Assembly (NCBI RefSeq): GCF_012932915.1
Contig: NZ_VCQU01000002.1
Coordinates: forward strand, 372,001 to 436,000
Length of the DNA: 64,000 nt
Source: Antrihabitans stalactiti
GTDB taxonomy: Bacteria > Actinomycetota > Actinomycetes > Mycobacteriales > Mycobacteriaceae
Direction of reading: 5' to 3'
A program made the position numbers and the translations under genes. This document shows positions 37,192 through 47,615 of the stretch, piece by piece (the first letter of the stretch is position 1; each line of letters opens with the position of its first letter). The notes under the pieces were generated by a model that saw only the letters and a list, made by a program, of their open reading frames with translations, was not told the origin of the DNA and searched no databases.

Positions 37192-37524
37192 ATGAGCACG
37201 AGCAAGGATGCGGTGGCCTACATCCTCGAGCAGTTGGAGCCGCTGGATGTGCGGGCGCGGGCGATGTTCGGCGAGTTCGCGTTGTATTGCGACGACAAGG
37301 TCGTCGGATTCGTCTGCGACGACACACTATTGGTCAAGCCGACCCCCGTCGCGGAAGAGTTCGGCGGCGATCTGCCCATGATCGAGCCGTATCCAGAGGC
37401 GAAGGAGTACTACGGCGTCCCGACGGACCGGCTTACCGATACCGAGTGGCTGCACTCGTTCATTCAGGCAACGGCGGACATCCTCCCGAAGCCGAAACCA
37501 AAAGCGCCCAAGAAGAAGCGTTAG
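37192..37524 (+). CDS. TfoX N-terminal domain protein
   Basis: A 110-residue stand-alone TfoX-N domain protein: VRARAMFGEFALYCDDKVVG is the family core, and the C terminus is a short Lys/Pro-rich tail (KPKPKAPKKKR). The domain was named for a competence regulator but stand-alone versions in actinobacteria have no proven role. ATG 37192 is chosen from the family start; TAGCGT is seven bases upstream, so the mRNA has almost no leader. Its stop overlaps the convergent LLM gene by four bases. Confidence 0.82.
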   Translation: MSTSKDAVAYILEQLEPLDVRARAMFGEFALYCDDKVVGFVCDDTLLVKPTPVAEEFGGDLPMIEPYPEAKEYYGVPTDRLTDTEWLHSFIQATADILPKPKPKAPKKKR

Positions 37525-38420
37525 GGCGCGAGTGCCTCGAGCACCTCGTGTGCGCGGCGCATCGATGCTGCGGGGTCGGCGTCGGGATTGCCGATCTCGG
37601 GGTCGAAGTTGAGTTCGAGGAACGTCTCCGTGATGCCTTGGGCGGCAATGGTGTCCAGATCGGCGCGGACCTCGTCCAAGGTGCCCGTCAGCGGACCGCC
37701 ACGCTCGACGTTGGGAAGCACGCCGCGGACGACGAAGCGCAACGACTGAGGATCGCGACCGGCAGTGACGGCGGCGTCCTTGATCTGCGTGACCGGCTCA
37801 GCGAGCGTGGTCAGATCGGCACGGCTGCTGCTGATCCAGCCGTCGGCGATGCGGCCGATCCGGGCGAGGGCGGCCGGAGCCGCGCCCCCGAGTAGGAGCG
37901 GCGGGTGTGGCTGCTGGACCGGCTTGGGCAGCACTGTCGAGGGTGGGACTTGGTAGAACTCGCCGTCGAACGACACGGGGTCGGGGCCCCACAGCGCGCG
38001 CAGGCACGCGACGTATTCGACGGCGCGAGCACCTCGCCGTTCGTACGGCGCGCCCGCGGCGGTGAATTCTTCTGGCGCCCAACCTAATCCGAGACCAGCG
38101 TCGAGGCGCCCCTCGGACAGCACATCCAGGGTCGCCAACTGCTTGGCCAGCAGGACAGGCGGCTGAAACGGAACGTTGACGATCGCAGTGCCGAGCCGAA
38201 TCCGCTCGGTCACCGCCGCGGCGAAGCCCAGGACCGTCACCGGATCGAGCACGCTCGCGTACACCGACGACAGACCGGTACCGCTCGGATAGAGCAGACG
38301 CTGAAAGGTCCACAATGACGAGTAGCCAAGTTCGTCTGCGCGTTTCGCGATCTCGACAACATTGCGGGGAGTGGCCCAGGATCCCGACACGGGCAGGGCG
38401 AAACCGATGTCCATACCCAC
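37521..38420 (-). CDS. LLM-class flavin/F420-dependent oxidoreductase
   Basis: A 299-residue luciferase-like TIM-barrel enzyme. IGFALPVSGSWATPRNVVEIA at the start, LDVLSEGRLDAGLGLGWAPEEF and PLLLGGAAPAALARIGRIADGWI mark the family; the last binds the cofactor. In actinobacteria most such proteins use F420. The substrate is unknown. GTG 38420 or ATG 38414 may be the start. It diverges from dinB, and a strong palindrome lies between them. Confidence 0.85.
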   Translation of the reverse strand: MGMDIGFALPVSGSWATPRNVVEIAKRADELGYSSLWTFQRLLYPSGTGLSSVYASVLDPVTVLGFAAAVTERIRLGTAIVNVPFQPPVLLAKQLATLDVLSEGRLDAGLGLGWAPEEFTAAGAPYERRGARAVEYVACLRALWGPDPVSFDGEFYQVPPSTVLPKPVQQPHPPLLLGGAAPAALARIGRIADGWISSSRADLTTLAEPVTQIKDAAVTAGRDPQSLRFVVRGVLPNVERGGPLTGTLDEVRADLDTIAAQGITETFLELNFDPEIGNPDADPAASMRRAHEVLEALAP

Positions 38421-38425
38421 TACTG

Positions 38426-38463
38426 TGCGCGAGTTTTACCTGCGGGCGGGTAAAACACGCGCA
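38426..38463. promoter_or_regulatory. Palindrome between the LLM gene and dinB
   Basis: TGCGCGAGTTTTACC (38426-38440) and GGTAAAACACGCGCA (38449-38463) are 15-base arms with one mismatch, eight bases apart. The right arm covers the expected -35 region of dinB. It does not resemble the actinobacterial LexA box. It may be an operator for both divergent genes. Confidence 0.6.
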
Positions 38464-38473
38464 CGGGGTCCGA

Positions 38474-38479
38474 TAGCGT
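38474..38479 (+). promoter_or_regulatory. -10 box of dinB (leaderless)
   Basis: TAGCGT followed by exactly six bases and the ATG of dinB, with no ribosome site. Confidence 0.58.
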
Positions 38480-38485
38480 CGCACT

Positions 38486-39817
38486 ATGACGCGTAGCCGT
38501 CGATGGGTTCTGCACCTCGACATGGATGCGTTCTTCGCCTCCGTCGAGCAACTGACCCGTCCTACGCTGCGCAATCGGCCGGTGTTGGTAGGCGGGGCGG
38601 GTGGCCGCGGCGTCGTCGCAGGAGCCAGCTACGAGGCAAGGATATTCGGCGCCAGGTCGGCGATGCCGATGCATCAAGCGCGTCGGTTGGTCGGCTCGAC
38701 CGCGGTGGTGCTGCCGCCCCGGCACGTGGTGTACTCGGCGGTCAGCAAGCAGGTCTTCGACGCGCTGCGCCACCGCATGCCCATTCTCGAGCAGCTGTCG
38801 CTCGACGAGGCGTTCGGCGAGCCGGTCGAGCTGGCGGGCGCGACGGCGGAGGAAGTCCAGGAGTTTTGCGAAGGCCTTCGCACACTGGTACGGACCGAGA
38901 CCGGCCTCGTCGCGTCCATCGGTGCGGGCGCGGGGAAGCAGGTCGCGAAAATCGCGTCCGGACTGGCAAAGCCGGACGGTGTCAGAGTGGTGACGCCGGA
39001 CGAACAAGACGCTCTTATGGGCGCTCTGCCGGTCCGCAAGCTGTGGGGGATCGGTCCGGTCGCCGACGCGAAACTCCGCAAACTCGGTGTCGAGACCATC
39101 GGTGGATTTGCGGCGCTTCCGCAGTCGGAGGTGGCGTCGATTCTCGGCGCCACAGTCGGGCCCGCTTTGCATCGGCTCGCCCGGGGCATCGACGACCGCA
39201 CGGTGGCCGAACGAGCGGAGGCCAAACAAATCAGCGCCGAGACCACGTTCGCGATCGATATCGTCACCCTCGCCCACCTACGGACCGCGGTGGAATCGAT
39301 CGCGGCAGCCGCGCATCGGCGGTTGCTTCGCGACGGGCGCGCGGCTCGCACGGTCGTGTTGAAGCTGAAGAAGTCCGATATGACGATCGTGACGAGGTCG
39401 GTCACGTTGCCGTATGCCACCGCGGACCTCGCCACGCTGACCGGTGCAGCACAACGATCGGTGCTCGACCCGCTCGAAATAGGGCCGATCCGACTGGTCG
39501 GCGTCGGCTACGGCGGACTGTCGACCGTCCGCCAGGGGTCGCTGTTTCCCGAGCTCGACCAAGGCGAACACCCCGACCCTGTCACTGACGAATCCGGCGA
39601 CGACGCGGTCCAGGAAGCCGAGCCAAATGCCCCGGATTGGCATCCGGGAATCGACGTCAGCCATCCCGACTACGGCCACGGCTGGGTGCAAGGAGCAGGT
39701 CACGGAGTGGTCACGGTGCGGTTCGAGACGCGCTCTACCGGGCCGGGTGTGGCGCACACTTTCCCCGCCGGCGATCCGCTGCTAGCCAGGGCCGATCCAC
39801 TCGAAAGCCTTAACTGA
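38486..39817 (+). CDS. dinB: DNA polymerase IV (DinB1/DinX type)
   Basis: A 443-residue Y-family translesion polymerase. Metal-binding D12 and D14 are in [14 protein letters not shown] and D107-E108 in LSLDEAFGE. The little-finger domain ends near residue 345, followed by the clamp-binding motif Q350-GSLF354. A further 90-residue C-terminal domain ([20 protein letters not shown]) is typical of actinobacterial DinB1. In M. tuberculosis dinX (Rv1537) also follows ileS. The gene seems to be leaderless. No SOS box was found before it. Confidence 0.93.
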   Translation: MTRSRRWVLHLDMDAFFASVEQLTRPTLRNRPVLVGGAGGRGVVAGASYEARIFGARSAMPMHQARRLVGSTAVVLPPRHVVYSAVSKQVFDALRHRMPILEQLSLDEAFGEPVELAGATAEEVQEFCEGLRTLVRTETGLVASIGAGAGKQVAKIASGLAKPDGVRVVTPDEQDALMGALPVRKLWGIGPVADAKLRKLGVETIGGFAALPQSEVASILGATVGPALHRLARGIDDRTVAERAEAKQISAETTFAIDIVTLAHLRTAVESIAAAAHRRLLRDGRAARTVVLKLKKSDMTIVTRSVTLPYATADLATLTGAAQRSVLDPLEIGPIRLVGVGYGGLSTVRQGSLFPELDQGEHPDPVTDESGDDAVQEAEPNAPDWHPGIDVSHPDYGHGWVQGAGHGVVTVRFETRSTGPGVAHTFPAGDPLLARADPLESLN

Positions 39818-39912
39818 CGGTAGCCTTGGGGACTCGAGCACATCGGCCGACCACGCCTGCACTGACATAGTGGACAACAAGAAGTACGCATCCGAAAGCA
39901 AAGGACGGGCAG

Positions 39913-40413
39913 TTGAAGTTTCGAAAGACCAGCCGCATCCTGATCGCTGGTATGGCGATCATGACTGCACTCTCGATCACCGCTTGTAGCGACGACAGCA
40001 ACAAGCCGGCGGCGAAGTCCACGTCCACCACAACCGCCGTGGCAACCCGCGCAGCGAACCTGCCGCCGCAGCCGACGCCGGAGGAGCTCAACGCGCAGTT
40101 CCAAACCGCGATCGACCCGAATGTCCCGGCAGCAGAGAAAGCCGACATGATCCAGGGAGGCGCGGACGAGGCGTTGATCACGAAGTTCGTCGATCTCGCC
40201 AAGTCGACGGGGGCAACCTTGTCGATCACCAAGGTCGAGCCGTACGGCATGGACGAACTCCTCGCGACTGCGTCGTTCTCGATCAACGGCCAGCCGGGTG
40301 AACTGCAGCCGGTCTTCGTCGCCGAGAATGGCAAGTGGAAGCTCAAGAAGCAGTGGGTCTGCGACTCGCTGGGTGCAATCGATCCCAACTCGGTTCCCGC
40401 TTCCTGCAAGTAA
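39913..40413 (+). CDS. MTB12-like lipoprotein
   Basis: A 166-residue exported protein. Residues 1-25 are a signal peptide with lipobox ITAC (Cys25), then a Ser/Thr-rich linker, then a domain of about 110 residues resembling the mycobacterial low-molecular-weight antigen MTB12 (PTPEELNAQFQTAIDPNVPA to the end). Its role is unknown; the fold is NTF2-like. TTG 39913 is used because AAGGA lies about seven bases upstream. A perfect hairpin terminator follows. One of three lipoprotein genes just before lspA. Confidence 0.8.
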   Translation: MKFRKTSRILIAGMAIMTALSITACSDDSNKPAAKSTSTTTAVATRAANLPPQPTPEELNAQFQTAIDPNVPAAEKADMIQGGADEALITKFVDLAKSTGATLSITKVEPYGMDELLATASFSINGQPGELQPVFVAENGKWKLKKQWVCDSLGAIDPNSVPASCK

Positions 40414-40432
40414 ATTCTTCGCAAGTAACGCG

Positions 40433-40460
40433 CGGCCGGCACCGATTTCGGTGCCGGCCG
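40433..40460. terminator. Bidirectional hairpin between two lipoprotein genes
   Basis: CGGCCGGCACCGA and TCGGTGCCGGCCG form a perfect 13-base stem with a two-base loop between convergent genes. No T-run follows, so it may work as a block or mRNA end. Confidence 0.7.
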
Positions 40461-40468
40461 TTGGCGTT

Positions 40469-41194
40469 TCAGCCGGATGCGTGGCGCAGTCGATCGACTT
40501 GCTTGGTCGCCAAACCGGTCAGCACGCCGGCGTCGATAGGCGCCCGGCCCGTCGCGGTCAGCTGTACGACCGTCGAGCCGACGACAGCGACGATTACGTC
40601 GGTCGTCAGCGTGATGCCCATGCTCTCGGTCAGGACGCGAAACGCGGTCGACGCGTCCCCGACGGTTGGCAGGTCGGTTCCCCCGATTCGATAGTCGATG
40701 GCAACACCGTCGGCGTCGGTCCCTGTGTAGTGCGTGCACTGACCGATCAGCTCTTGTACGCGCGAAAACGCTGCTGCCACGTCGACATAGCTGGCAGCGT
40801 CGACGTCGATGCTGTTGTATCCCGGACCGCCGAACCGCGCGCTCGCGTTCGCCGCCGAGCCGGTTTGTTGCTGTGAAATAGGCGACAGCACCACGGCACA
40901 GCGCGCGGGATCGGTACTCGATTTATCGGGGTTGTCGGCGCCGGGTCCGGCGGGCGCTTCGGTCGGCAGGTCGACGAGTTGTGAGAAACCCGGCGGCAGC
41001 TCGGCAGCGGTCAACAATGCCGCGCGAATCGCGGCGGGGTCGGTGATCGGTGGGGCTGACGGCGTCGACGGTGCCGCAACCGACGGCTTGACGTCCGGCA
41101 GCGCGGACTTGTCGGAATCCGAGGAACAGCCGGCTACCGCCAGGGCGACCACAATGGGAACCAGGCTCGTGGGCACACGCACGCGCTCAGCCAC
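40469..41194 (-). CDS. Lipoprotein with sensor-like extracellular domain
   Basis: A 241-residue lipoprotein: the signal peptide ends in lipobox VAGC (Cys23). A Pro/Ala linker leads to a domain of about 180 residues with two cysteines (RCAVVLSP and GQCTHYTG), which may be a disulfide, as in PknH-type extracellular sensor domains. Similarity is at the fold level only. It overlaps the stop of the next lipoprotein gene by eight bases, so both form one unit. Function unknown. Confidence 0.75.
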   Translation of the reverse strand: MAERVRVPTSLVPIVVALAVAGCSSDSDKSALPDVKPSVAAPSTPSAPPITDPAAIRAALLTAAELPPGFSQLVDLPTEAPAGPGADNPDKSSTDPARCAVVLSPISQQQTGSAANASARFGGPGYNSIDVDAASYVDVAAAFSRVQELIGQCTHYTGTDADGVAIDYRIGGTDLPTVGDASTAFRVLTESMGITLTTDVIVAVVGSTVVQLTATGRAPIDAGVLTGLATKQVDRLRHASG

Positions 41195-42119
41195 CCCACT
41201 TGACCGAATTGGCGGTGGTCTGGCGCAGCCGGGACTTGGTTGCAGGGTCGGAGTAGGTCTGTTCGCCGCCGACGGTGATCGAACCGCCTACGGGCAGCGG
41301 CATGCCGAGATCGATGATCACAGTGCCGGTGCCGTGCATGACGTAGTCGTCGATTTTGAGCATGCCCGCGCCGTTCGGCAGATTCCAGGTCGCCGTGCTC
41401 GGGACCTGCCGCACGTCGAGTGCGACCGTCAGCAAGTCGCCGTCGCGCTCGGTGAGGGTCGCTGTCGTCACCTGGTCGAGCGACACACCGCCCGAAACAT
41501 GTTGGCGCATCGTCCAGATCGCGCCTATCCCGATCGCGGTCTCGGGGAATGTGACCGACGTGTAGACCGCTTGATAGAAGGCTTGCTCGATCGCCGAGCG
41601 AGCCGAATCGGCGGCTTCACCGGCAGGACTGATTCGCAGCGCAGTGACCGCGCCGCCTGCCGCCAACGTCAGACCGAGCTGGGAGCCCTCGGCAGGGTGC
41701 AGGTCGATCGCCAGCTGGGCGTCCGGGGTGGTCACCTTACCGAGCGTGATGTCGACGCCCTTGTCGTCGGTCGTCGCGGTGAGCGGAATGGTCAGTGCCG
41801 GGCCCGACAGGTCCTGGTCTGCTTGGTCGTTGATCCGCTGACGAACCATCGTCGTCGTCATGAGCGTCACAGCCTGCCGTACGCCGGGCGTGCGACGGGG
41901 TCCGAGCACCTCGGCCGGATCCTCGCCTGCGTCGACGACCGTGATCGCGACAGGCGAGATCGGCACGGTTACTTCCTTCGGCGCTTCCGCAGCGACCGCG
42001 CCGGGATCAGCGGTATTGGACTCGGGTTCGTCCGAGCAACCGCTGACAAAGGAAGTAAAACTCAAAGCCGCGGCCAGCACGAACATGCTGGACCGGACCG
42101 GGTACGACAACACCGTCAC
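41187..42119 (-). CDS. Lipoprotein, DUF6263-like
   Basis: A 310-residue lipoprotein with signal peptide and lipobox VSGC (Cys28). The mature part is beta-rich with repeated strands and no cysteines; it looks like the DUF6263 family, which has no known function. GTG 42119 has TAGCCT six bases upstream, giving a probable leaderless mRNA. The lspA gene, which encodes the signal peptidase that processes it, starts 35 bases away on the other strand. Confidence 0.75.
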   Translation of the reverse strand: MTVLSYPVRSSMFVLAAALSFTSFVSGCSDEPESNTADPGAVAAEAPKEVTVPISPVAITVVDAGEDPAEVLGPRRTPGVRQAVTLMTTTMVRQRINDQADQDLSGPALTIPLTATTDDKGVDITLGKVTTPDAQLAIDLHPAEGSQLGLTLAAGGAVTALRISPAGEAADSARSAIEQAFYQAVYTSVTFPETAIGIGAIWTMRQHVSGGVSLDQVTTATLTERDGDLLTVALDVRQVPSTATWNLPNGAGMLKIDDYVMHGTGTVIIDLGMPLPVGGSITVGGEQTYSDPATKSRLRQTTANSVKWGG

Positions 42120-42125
42120 GCACCC

Positions 42126-42131
42126 AGGCTA
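42126..42131 (-). promoter_or_regulatory. -10 box of the 42119 lipoprotein gene (leaderless)
   Basis: TAGCCT on the minus strand, six bases before the GTG. The same TAGCCT with the same spacing is found before the small gene at 52380. Confidence 0.55.
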
Positions 42132-42153
42132 CGTGGTAGGGGATGATTGCCTG

Positions 42154-42750
42154 GTGAGCGACGATCGACGAACCGACGACGACGTGTCGGCAACTACGGC
42201 GCAGGGCGCCGCACCGACCCAGCAAACCGATCGAGGCCCGATCCGATTGCCGATTCTGCTGACGGTTGCGGCGGTTCTGCTGACGCTCGACCTGATTACA
42301 AAAGTCGCCGTCGTCGCACTGATCGAGCCGGGCAAACCGGTCCGGATCATCGGTGACGTCGTGACCTTGTCTTTGGTCCGCAATCCTGGCGCAGCGTTCT
42401 CGATCGCGACAGGGATGACGTGGTTGTTGGCGTTGGTCGCCCTCGGCGTTGCAATCGGTGTCGTGCGTTTCGGGCGCAAGCTGCGCTCGTTGTGGTGGGC
42501 CGTCGGGCTCGGGATGGTGCTCGGTGGCGCGGTCGGCAACCTGATCGACCGGTTCTTCCGAGCGCCCGGACCGTTGCAGGGCCACGTGATCGACTTCGTG
42601 TCGGTCGGGTGGTGGCCGGTGTTCAACGTGGCGGACTCGTGCATCGTGTGCGGTGCCGCGTTGCTCGTCGGTCTCACGCTGTTCGGCATCGAGCCGAACG
42701 GCACAAGGACGAAATCAGGCACCAACAACGCGACGGAGCGAACTGAGTGA
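42154..42750 (+). CDS. lspA: Lipoprotein signal peptidase LspA
   Basis: A 198-residue aspartic peptidase in the membrane that cleaves lipoprotein signal peptides before the lipid-modified Cys. Four helices are seen. N77-PGAAFS and NLID132R with NVAD161S carry the conserved Asn and the catalytic Asp pair. The N-terminal 30 residues are a hydrophilic acidic leader, longer than in most bacteria. GTG 42154 is the only start fitting the frame near the divergent gene. The stop overlaps the RluA-type gene (GTGA). Confidence 0.93.
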   Translation: MSDDRRTDDDVSATTAQGAAPTQQTDRGPIRLPILLTVAAVLLTLDLITKVAVVALIEPGKPVRIIGDVVTLSLVRNPGAAFSIATGMTWLLALVALGVAIGVVRFGRKLRSLWWAVGLGMVLGGAVGNLIDRFFRAPGPLQGHVIDFVSVGWWPVFNVADSCIVCGAALLVGLTLFGIEPNGTRTKSGTNNATERTE

Positions 42751-43673
42751 GGGAATCTCGCGCTATGCCGGTGCCCGACGGGCTCGACGGGATGCGGGTG
42801 GACGCGGGATTGGCGCGACTGCTCGGCCTGTCGCGGACCGCGGTTGCTGCACTGGCCGAAGAGGGGGCCGTCGTCGTCGACGGAGCCCCGGCCGCGAAAT
42901 CCGACCGTCTGGGAGCGGGCAGCTGGCTGGAAGTCGAGCTGCCTGCGCCGAAGCGGGAGTTGACGATCGACCCAGAACCGGTCGACGGCATGAAGATCTT
43001 GTACGCGGACGACGACATCGTGGCTGTCGACAAGCCGGTCGGAGTTGCGGCGCATACGGGGGTCGGCTGGACCGGTCCGACGGTCGTGGGTGGGCTCGCG
43101 GCGGCGGGATACCGCATTTCGACGTCCGGTGCGCACGAGCGGCAGGGGATCGTCCAGCGACTCGACGTCGGGACGTCCGGGGTGATGGTCGTCGCGCAGT
43201 CCGAACGTGCGTACACCGTGCTCAAGCGGGCGTTCAAGGAGCGCACGATCGACAAGCGGTATCACGCTCTAGTGCAAGGTCATCCGGACCCGAGTAGCGG
43301 CACGATCGACGCGCCGATCGGGCGTCATCACGGCAACGACTGGAAGTTCGCCGTCATGGCCGACGGCAAGCCGAGTGTGACGCATTACGACACGGTCGAG
43401 GCGTTCCAATCGGCGAGTCTGCTCGACATCCATTTGGAAACCGGTCGTACGCACCAGATTCGGGTGCATTTCGCCGCTATCCGCCACCCATGCTGCGGTG
43501 ACATCACCTACGGCGCGGACCCGACAATCGCCAAAAGGCTTGGGTTGGAACGCCAATGGCTGCATGCTCGTTCGCTCGGGTTCGCACACCCCAGCGACGG
43601 CCGTTGGATCGAGATCACCAGTGATTACCCCGCGGACCTGGCGCATGCCCTCGAGGTCCTCAGGAGTGGATAA
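42747..43673 (+). CDS. RluA-family pseudouridine synthase
   Basis: A 308-residue enzyme with an N-terminal S4 RNA-binding domain ([20 protein letters not shown]) and the RluA catalytic domain. The catalytic Asp is in [16 protein letters not shown], and [14 protein letters not shown] is the second motif. It makes pseudouridine in rRNA, probably 23S in the manner of RluD, but the sites are inferred. It corresponds to Rv1540. GTG 42747 or ATG 42765 could start it. Confidence 0.9.
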   Translation: MRESRAMPVPDGLDGMRVDAGLARLLGLSRTAVAALAEEGAVVVDGAPAAKSDRLGAGSWLEVELPAPKRELTIDPEPVDGMKILYADDDIVAVDKPVGVAAHTGVGWTGPTVVGGLAAAGYRISTSGAHERQGIVQRLDVGTSGVMVVAQSERAYTVLKRAFKERTIDKRYHALVQGHPDPSSGTIDAPIGRHHGNDWKFAVMADGKPSVTHYDTVEAFQSASLLDIHLETGRTHQIRVHFAAIRHPCCGDITYGADPTIAKRLGLERQWLHARSLGFAHPSDGRWIEITSDYPADLAHALEVLRSG

Positions 43674-44319
43674 GCGGCAACAGTTCATCGCGTCCGGCGT
43701 GATCGCCGTGCTGGTGGTGATCGTGTTGTGTGCAGGGATTCTGGGGCCGCCGCGGGAGGCGGCCATCACCACGGACCGTCTCGGTCCCGAGCACGGCGAG
43801 ACGGTGGCGAACTACCTCGACCGTGCACGGAATTCGTTGTCCGGTGCTGACGAGCCCCGATTTGCGCTGGTCTCGTTGACCACGGAAATCACGCCGGCGG
43901 CAGCGGTGGCACTAGCTGCCGGAATGCGGGTGGCCGGGGTGATCTTTCACGTGCCGATCCCGCGGGTGCAGACGTCGATCATCACTGTGAACACACCTGA
44001 CGGCGCCGAAGCGATACTGCGGTCACCGGGGAATGCGATCGCACAACTGAGCCTGGTACGCGCGCCCAACGAACGCCAGCAACGGATCAATTCGGTCTCT
44101 GCTGCGCGGTTGTACGAGGGATGTGCCTGCATCGTGGGGCTCACGGTCCGGGCAAATCCTGCTGCCCTGACAGATCTTTCCCACCGCGACGGCGTGCGTG
44201 CGGTCGAAGCGCTACCGCCCGATGCCGTCGCGGGAAGGTTTGCAGTCGTACCACTGCTACCGGAATACACCGACCTCGTTGTCGCAGGCCCCGACGATGG
44301 CGACGTGCCGGTCAGCTGA
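43666..44319 (+). CDS. Membrane-anchored protein, unknown
   Basis: A 217-residue protein with one N-terminal membrane helix (about residues 9-28, [20 protein letters not shown]) and an extracytoplasmic domain. That domain contains two close Cys (GCACIVGL) and a C-terminal [21 protein letters not shown] do not recognise it, although such a gene often follows the RluA gene in relatives. GTG 43666 overlaps the previous stop by eight bases and has GAGG upstream. The 3' end overlaps ctpE by eight bases. Confidence 0.72.
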   Translation: MDKRQQFIASGVIAVLVVIVLCAGILGPPREAAITTDRLGPEHGETVANYLDRARNSLSGADEPRFALVSLTTEITPAAAVALAAGMRVAGVIFHVPIPRVQTSIITVNTPDGAEAILRSPGNAIAQLSLVRAPNERQQRINSVSAARLYEGCACIVGLTVRANPAALTDLSHRDGVRAVEALPPDAVAGRFAVVPLLPEYTDLVVAGPDDGDVPVS

Positions 44320-46720
44320 CCGCTTCCGCTGCTTTGCCGCGGGCGCGAGCACCGAGCCAGTCCGCCAGTTCGACCAACGCGATCCCGACGGCGCCGATCA
44401 CGACGGCGGTTGTCGTCAAGCCGACGTTCGTCGGGTCGAGTTTGAAGAACGTGCGCGTGAACGGCAGACCGAAGAGAATCAGATACCCGACCACGGAACC
44501 GGCGATCAGCAGAATCTTCCACCAGGTGTATGGCCGGGCGACGATCGCGAGCACCCATACGGCAATCATGATCAGCGTGATCAATGCCGTCGTTCCGGCT
44601 TGGACGATCTGCTTCTCGGAAGCGTCCGGTCCGGCGTAGGCAATCAGGTACGCGGTGAACGTCGCCACGCCGATCACGACACCCGATGGGACGGCGAGCT
44701 TCATGACTCGCGGAACGAATCCGGTCCGTGCGCGTTCGTTGTTGGGCGCCAGCGACAGAATGAAGGCCGGGATACCGATCGTGAACCAAGCCGCGATCGT
44801 CACGTGGCGGGGGAGGAACGGGTACGGCAGCGGGTCGAAATCGAAGATCTGCGAACCCACACCCGACAGACCGACCAGGAATGCGAGCAGCACCGAGTAG
44901 ACCGTCTTGGTGAGGAAGAGGTTCGATACTCGCTCGATGTTGCCGATCACTCGCCGACCTTCGCCGACGACGTACGGCAGCGTCGCAAATTTGTTGTCCA
45001 GCAGCACAATCTGCGCGACCGCGCGAGTCGCAGGACTGCCGGATCCCATCGAGACGCCGATGTCGGCATCCTTCAGCGCGAGGACGTCGTTGACGCCGTC
45101 GCCGGTCATCGCGACGGTGTGACCGCGAGATTGCAGCGCGCCCACCATCTCTCGCTTCTGGTCGGGACGCACTCGACCGAAAGTGGTTGACTCTTCGAGA
45201 GTTTGGGCGAGCTGGGTCTTGTCCGTCGGTAGCCGCCGCGCATCGATCGGGCTGTCGCCGCCGGGCAGGCCGAGCGAACCAGCGACCGCGCCGACGGAGA
45301 CCGCGTTGTCGCCCGAAATCACTTTTACGGCAACATCTTGGCTAGCGAAGAAGTCCAACGTTTCGCGGGCGTCGGAGCGCACCTTTTGTTCGAGGACCAC
45401 CAGCGCCTGCGGCGTGACAATGCCGGGCGCATCGTCGGAGTCGACCGCGCGGTCGCTGCTGCCGAGGAGGAGCACGCGTAGGCCGGCTGAGCCGAGTTCT
45501 TCGGCCTCCCTTGCGATGTCTGTGCTCGGGTCCAGCAGTACGTCGGGCGCGCCGAGAAGCCAGTTGCCGTGCTCGCCGTAGGAGAGTCCACTCCACTTCT
45601 TGGCCGACGAGAACGGCGCGACCGCGCTTTGCGTCCAACCCGGTGATTCGCTGAACGCTTCGCCGAGGGCCTGGACGCTCGCGTTCGGTCGAGGATCGTC
45701 GGCAGCCATCGCGGCCAGAACCTGCTGCAACTGAGCCTCTTCGGCGGCATCGGCACCGGCGCGACGCAGTTCGGAGAGGCGCATCCCGTTCTCGGTCAGC
45801 GTGCCGGTCTTGTCGGCGCAGACGACGTCGACGCGGGCCAGTCCTTCGATTGCGGGCAATTCCTGCACCAGACACTGACGTTGGCCGAGCCGAACGACGC
45901 CGACTGCGAAAGCAATCGACGTCATCAACACCAAGCCCTCGGGAACCATCGGAACCAACGCTGCGACCATGCCGTTGACCGCCGGCCGCCAGGCCTGATG
46001 GCTGGAGAACATCTGGTTGTAGATGATCAGCAACCCGGCCGGAATCATCAGGTAGGTAATGAATTTGAGGATCTTGTTGATGCCGGTCTGCAACTCGGAG
46101 TGCACGAGCGTGAACTTGCTCGCCTCCTCGGCCAGCTTGGCGGCATAGGCATCGGCGCCGACCTTCTTCGCGCGATACGCGCCGCTGCCTGCGACGACGT
46201 AGCTGCCGGAAAGGACCTCGGCGTCGAGACCTTTGGGCACAGAGTCGGCCTCGCCGGTGAGCAGCGATTCGTCGATCTCCAGGCTCGCCGTCTCGACGAC
46301 TGTGCCGTCGACGACGATCTGATCGCCCGGACCGAGTTCGATGATGTCGTCGAGCACAACCTCTTTCGGCGCGACCGCCTCGGCCTTTCCGTCGCGACGG
46401 ACGACAGGTTTGGCTTGGCTGACGATGGCCAGCCGGTCCAGGGTTCGTTTGGCCCTGATTTCTTGGATGATGCCGACCGAACTGTTGGCGATGATCAGCA
46501 GGCCGAACATGCCGTCGACGATCGAGCCGGTCACCACGACAAGAATGAACAGCACGCCGAGGATCGCGTTGATCCGGGTAAGGACGTTTGCTCGGACGAT
46601 GTCTTTCACCGAGCGGCTGGCGCGGTCGGGAACGTCGTTGGTCAATCCGTCGGCCCGGCGCTGCGCGACTTCGGCAGCGGTAAGACCTCGGCGAACTGCA
46701 ACGTGGGTGTCGATCGACAT
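44312..46720 (-). CDS. ctpE: P-type ATPase CtpE (calcium uptake type)
   Basis: An 802-residue P-type ATPase very close to M. tuberculosis CtpE (Rv0908), which has been shown to take up Ca2+. The phosphorylated Asp is D303 in [14 protein letters not shown] occurs in [29 protein letters not shown] is the hinge, and [18 protein letters not shown] the ion-site helix. Ten helices are seen. There is no N-terminal metal-binding domain. ATG 46720 ([14 protein letters not shown]) is preferred over 46789. It diverges from the pfkB gene with 28 bases between. Confidence 0.9.
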   Translation of the reverse strand: MSIDTHVAVRRGLTAAEVAQRRADGLTNDVPDRASRSVKDIVRANVLTRINAILGVLFILVVVTGSIVDGMFGLLIIANSSVGIIQEIRAKRTLDRLAIVSQAKPVVRRDGKAEAVAPKEVVLDDIIELGPGDQIVVDGTVVETASLEIDESLLTGEADSVPKGLDAEVLSGSYVVAGSGAYRAKKVGADAYAAKLAEEASKFTLVHSELQTGINKILKFITYLMIPAGLLIIYNQMFSSHQAWRPAVNGMVAALVPMVPEGLVLMTSIAFAVGVVRLGQRQCLVQELPAIEGLARVDVVCADKTGTLTENGMRLSELRRAGADAAEEAQLQQVLAAMAADDPRPNASVQALGEAFSESPGWTQSAVAPFSSAKKWSGLSYGEHGNWLLGAPDVLLDPSTDIAREAEELGSAGLRVLLLGSSDRAVDSDDAPGIVTPQALVVLEQKVRSDARETLDFFASQDVAVKVISGDNAVSVGAVAGSLGLPGGDSPIDARRLPTDKTQLAQTLEESTTFGRVRPDQKREMVGALQSRGHTVAMTGDGVNDVLALKDADIGVSMGSGSPATRAVAQIVLLDNKFATLPYVVGEGRRVIGNIERVSNLFLTKTVYSVLLAFLVGLSGVGSQIFDFDPLPYPFLPRHVTIAAWFTIGIPAFILSLAPNNERARTGFVPRVMKLAVPSGVVIGVATFTAYLIAYAGPDASEKQIVQAGTTALITLIMIAVWVLAIVARPYTWWKILLIAGSVVGYLILFGLPFTRTFFKLDPTNVGLTTTAVVIGAVGIALVELADWLGARARGKAAEAVS

Positions 46721-46748
46721 GTTCAGAGAGTAGGCGAGACTTGACCCT

Positions 46749-47615
46749 GTGAGTGCAGCGGTCTTCGTCGGTCTGACGACGCTCGACATCGCCTACCTGG
46801 TCGACAACTATCCCGCCGAGGACGCCAAGACGAAGGCCGTCGACCAGTACCTCGGTGCGGGTGGACCGGCGGCGAATGCCGCGGTGGCGTACGCGCATCT
46901 TTCGGCTGTTGGGCCCACTCTCGTCACGGCGTTGGGTGCGCACCAGCTGACCGAGTTGGTCAGGTCCGAGCTCGTTGCCTGCAACGTTGCGGTCGTCGAT
47001 GCGAATCCGGCCAGCGCACAACAACTCCCGATCTCCTCGATCGTGGTGGCACGCCTCGCGTCGACCAGAACGATCATCTCGCTCGACGCCTCCAGAATGT
47101 CCGCGCCGTTCGACGACACGTTCGTCGATGTGCTCGACGATGCGCACGTTGTGCTCGTCGACGCCCACTACCCGGACCTCGCACTCGGGATGGCTGGCGA
47201 AGCGCAGCGGCGCGGCATTCCCGTCGTGCTCGACGCCGGCCGCTGGATGGCGGCGCACGACGCGATCCTGCCTCTCGTCGACGTCGCGATCTGTTCGTCA
47301 GCTTTCGCGCCGCCTGGAGTCGACGACGTCGTCGGCTACTTGCGCGACCGCGGTCCGGCGAAGGTGGCAATCACCGACGGCGCGAACGCCATTCGGTACT
47401 CGACGCCAGAAGGGGTCGGCGTGCTCGATGTCGACGCTGTGGAAGCGGTCGACACTCTCGGCGCGGGCGACGTCCTGCACGGGGCGTTCTGCCACTTCAC
47501 TGCAGCAGGCCACGAATTCGTCGACGCGCTGGACCGCGCGGCACAGGTGGCGTCGCTATCGTGCCGGTATTTCGGTAGCCGTCGATGGATGACGCACCAT
47601 AGTGTCGAGTCGTGA
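46749..47615 (+). CDS. PfkB-family sugar kinase
   Basis: A 288-residue ribokinase-type enzyme. [20 protein letters not shown] is the sugar-binding segment and D235-TLGAGD241 the catalytic and anion-hole motif, with D241 as base. It may phosphorylate ribose, a nucleoside or a related sugar; the substrate cannot be told. GTG 46749 is the family start. It overlaps rarD by four bases (GTGA). The short gap to ctpE holds both promoters. Confidence 0.85.
   Translation: MSAAVFVGLTTLDIAYLVDNYPAEDAKTKAVDQYLGAGGPAANAAVAYAHLSAVGPTLVTALGAHQLTELVRSELVACNVAVVDANPASAQQLPISSIVVARLASTRTIISLDASRMSAPFDDTFVDVLDDAHVVLVDAHYPDLALGMAGEAQRRGIPVVLDAGRWMAAHDAILPLVDVAICSSAFAPPGVDDVVGYLRDRGPAKVAITDGANAIRYSTPEGVGVLDVDAVEAVDTLGAGDVLHGAFCHFTAAGHEFVDALDRAAQVASLSCRYFGSRRWMTHHSVES

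Noticed and set aside
38420-38486. SOS/LexA box before dinB
   Set aside because: No TCGAAC-N4-GTTCGA-like sequence is present; the palindrome there has different half-sites.
40433-40460. Standard rho-independent terminator
   Set aside because: The stem is perfect but no T-run follows on either strand, so it is listed only as a probable end hairpin.
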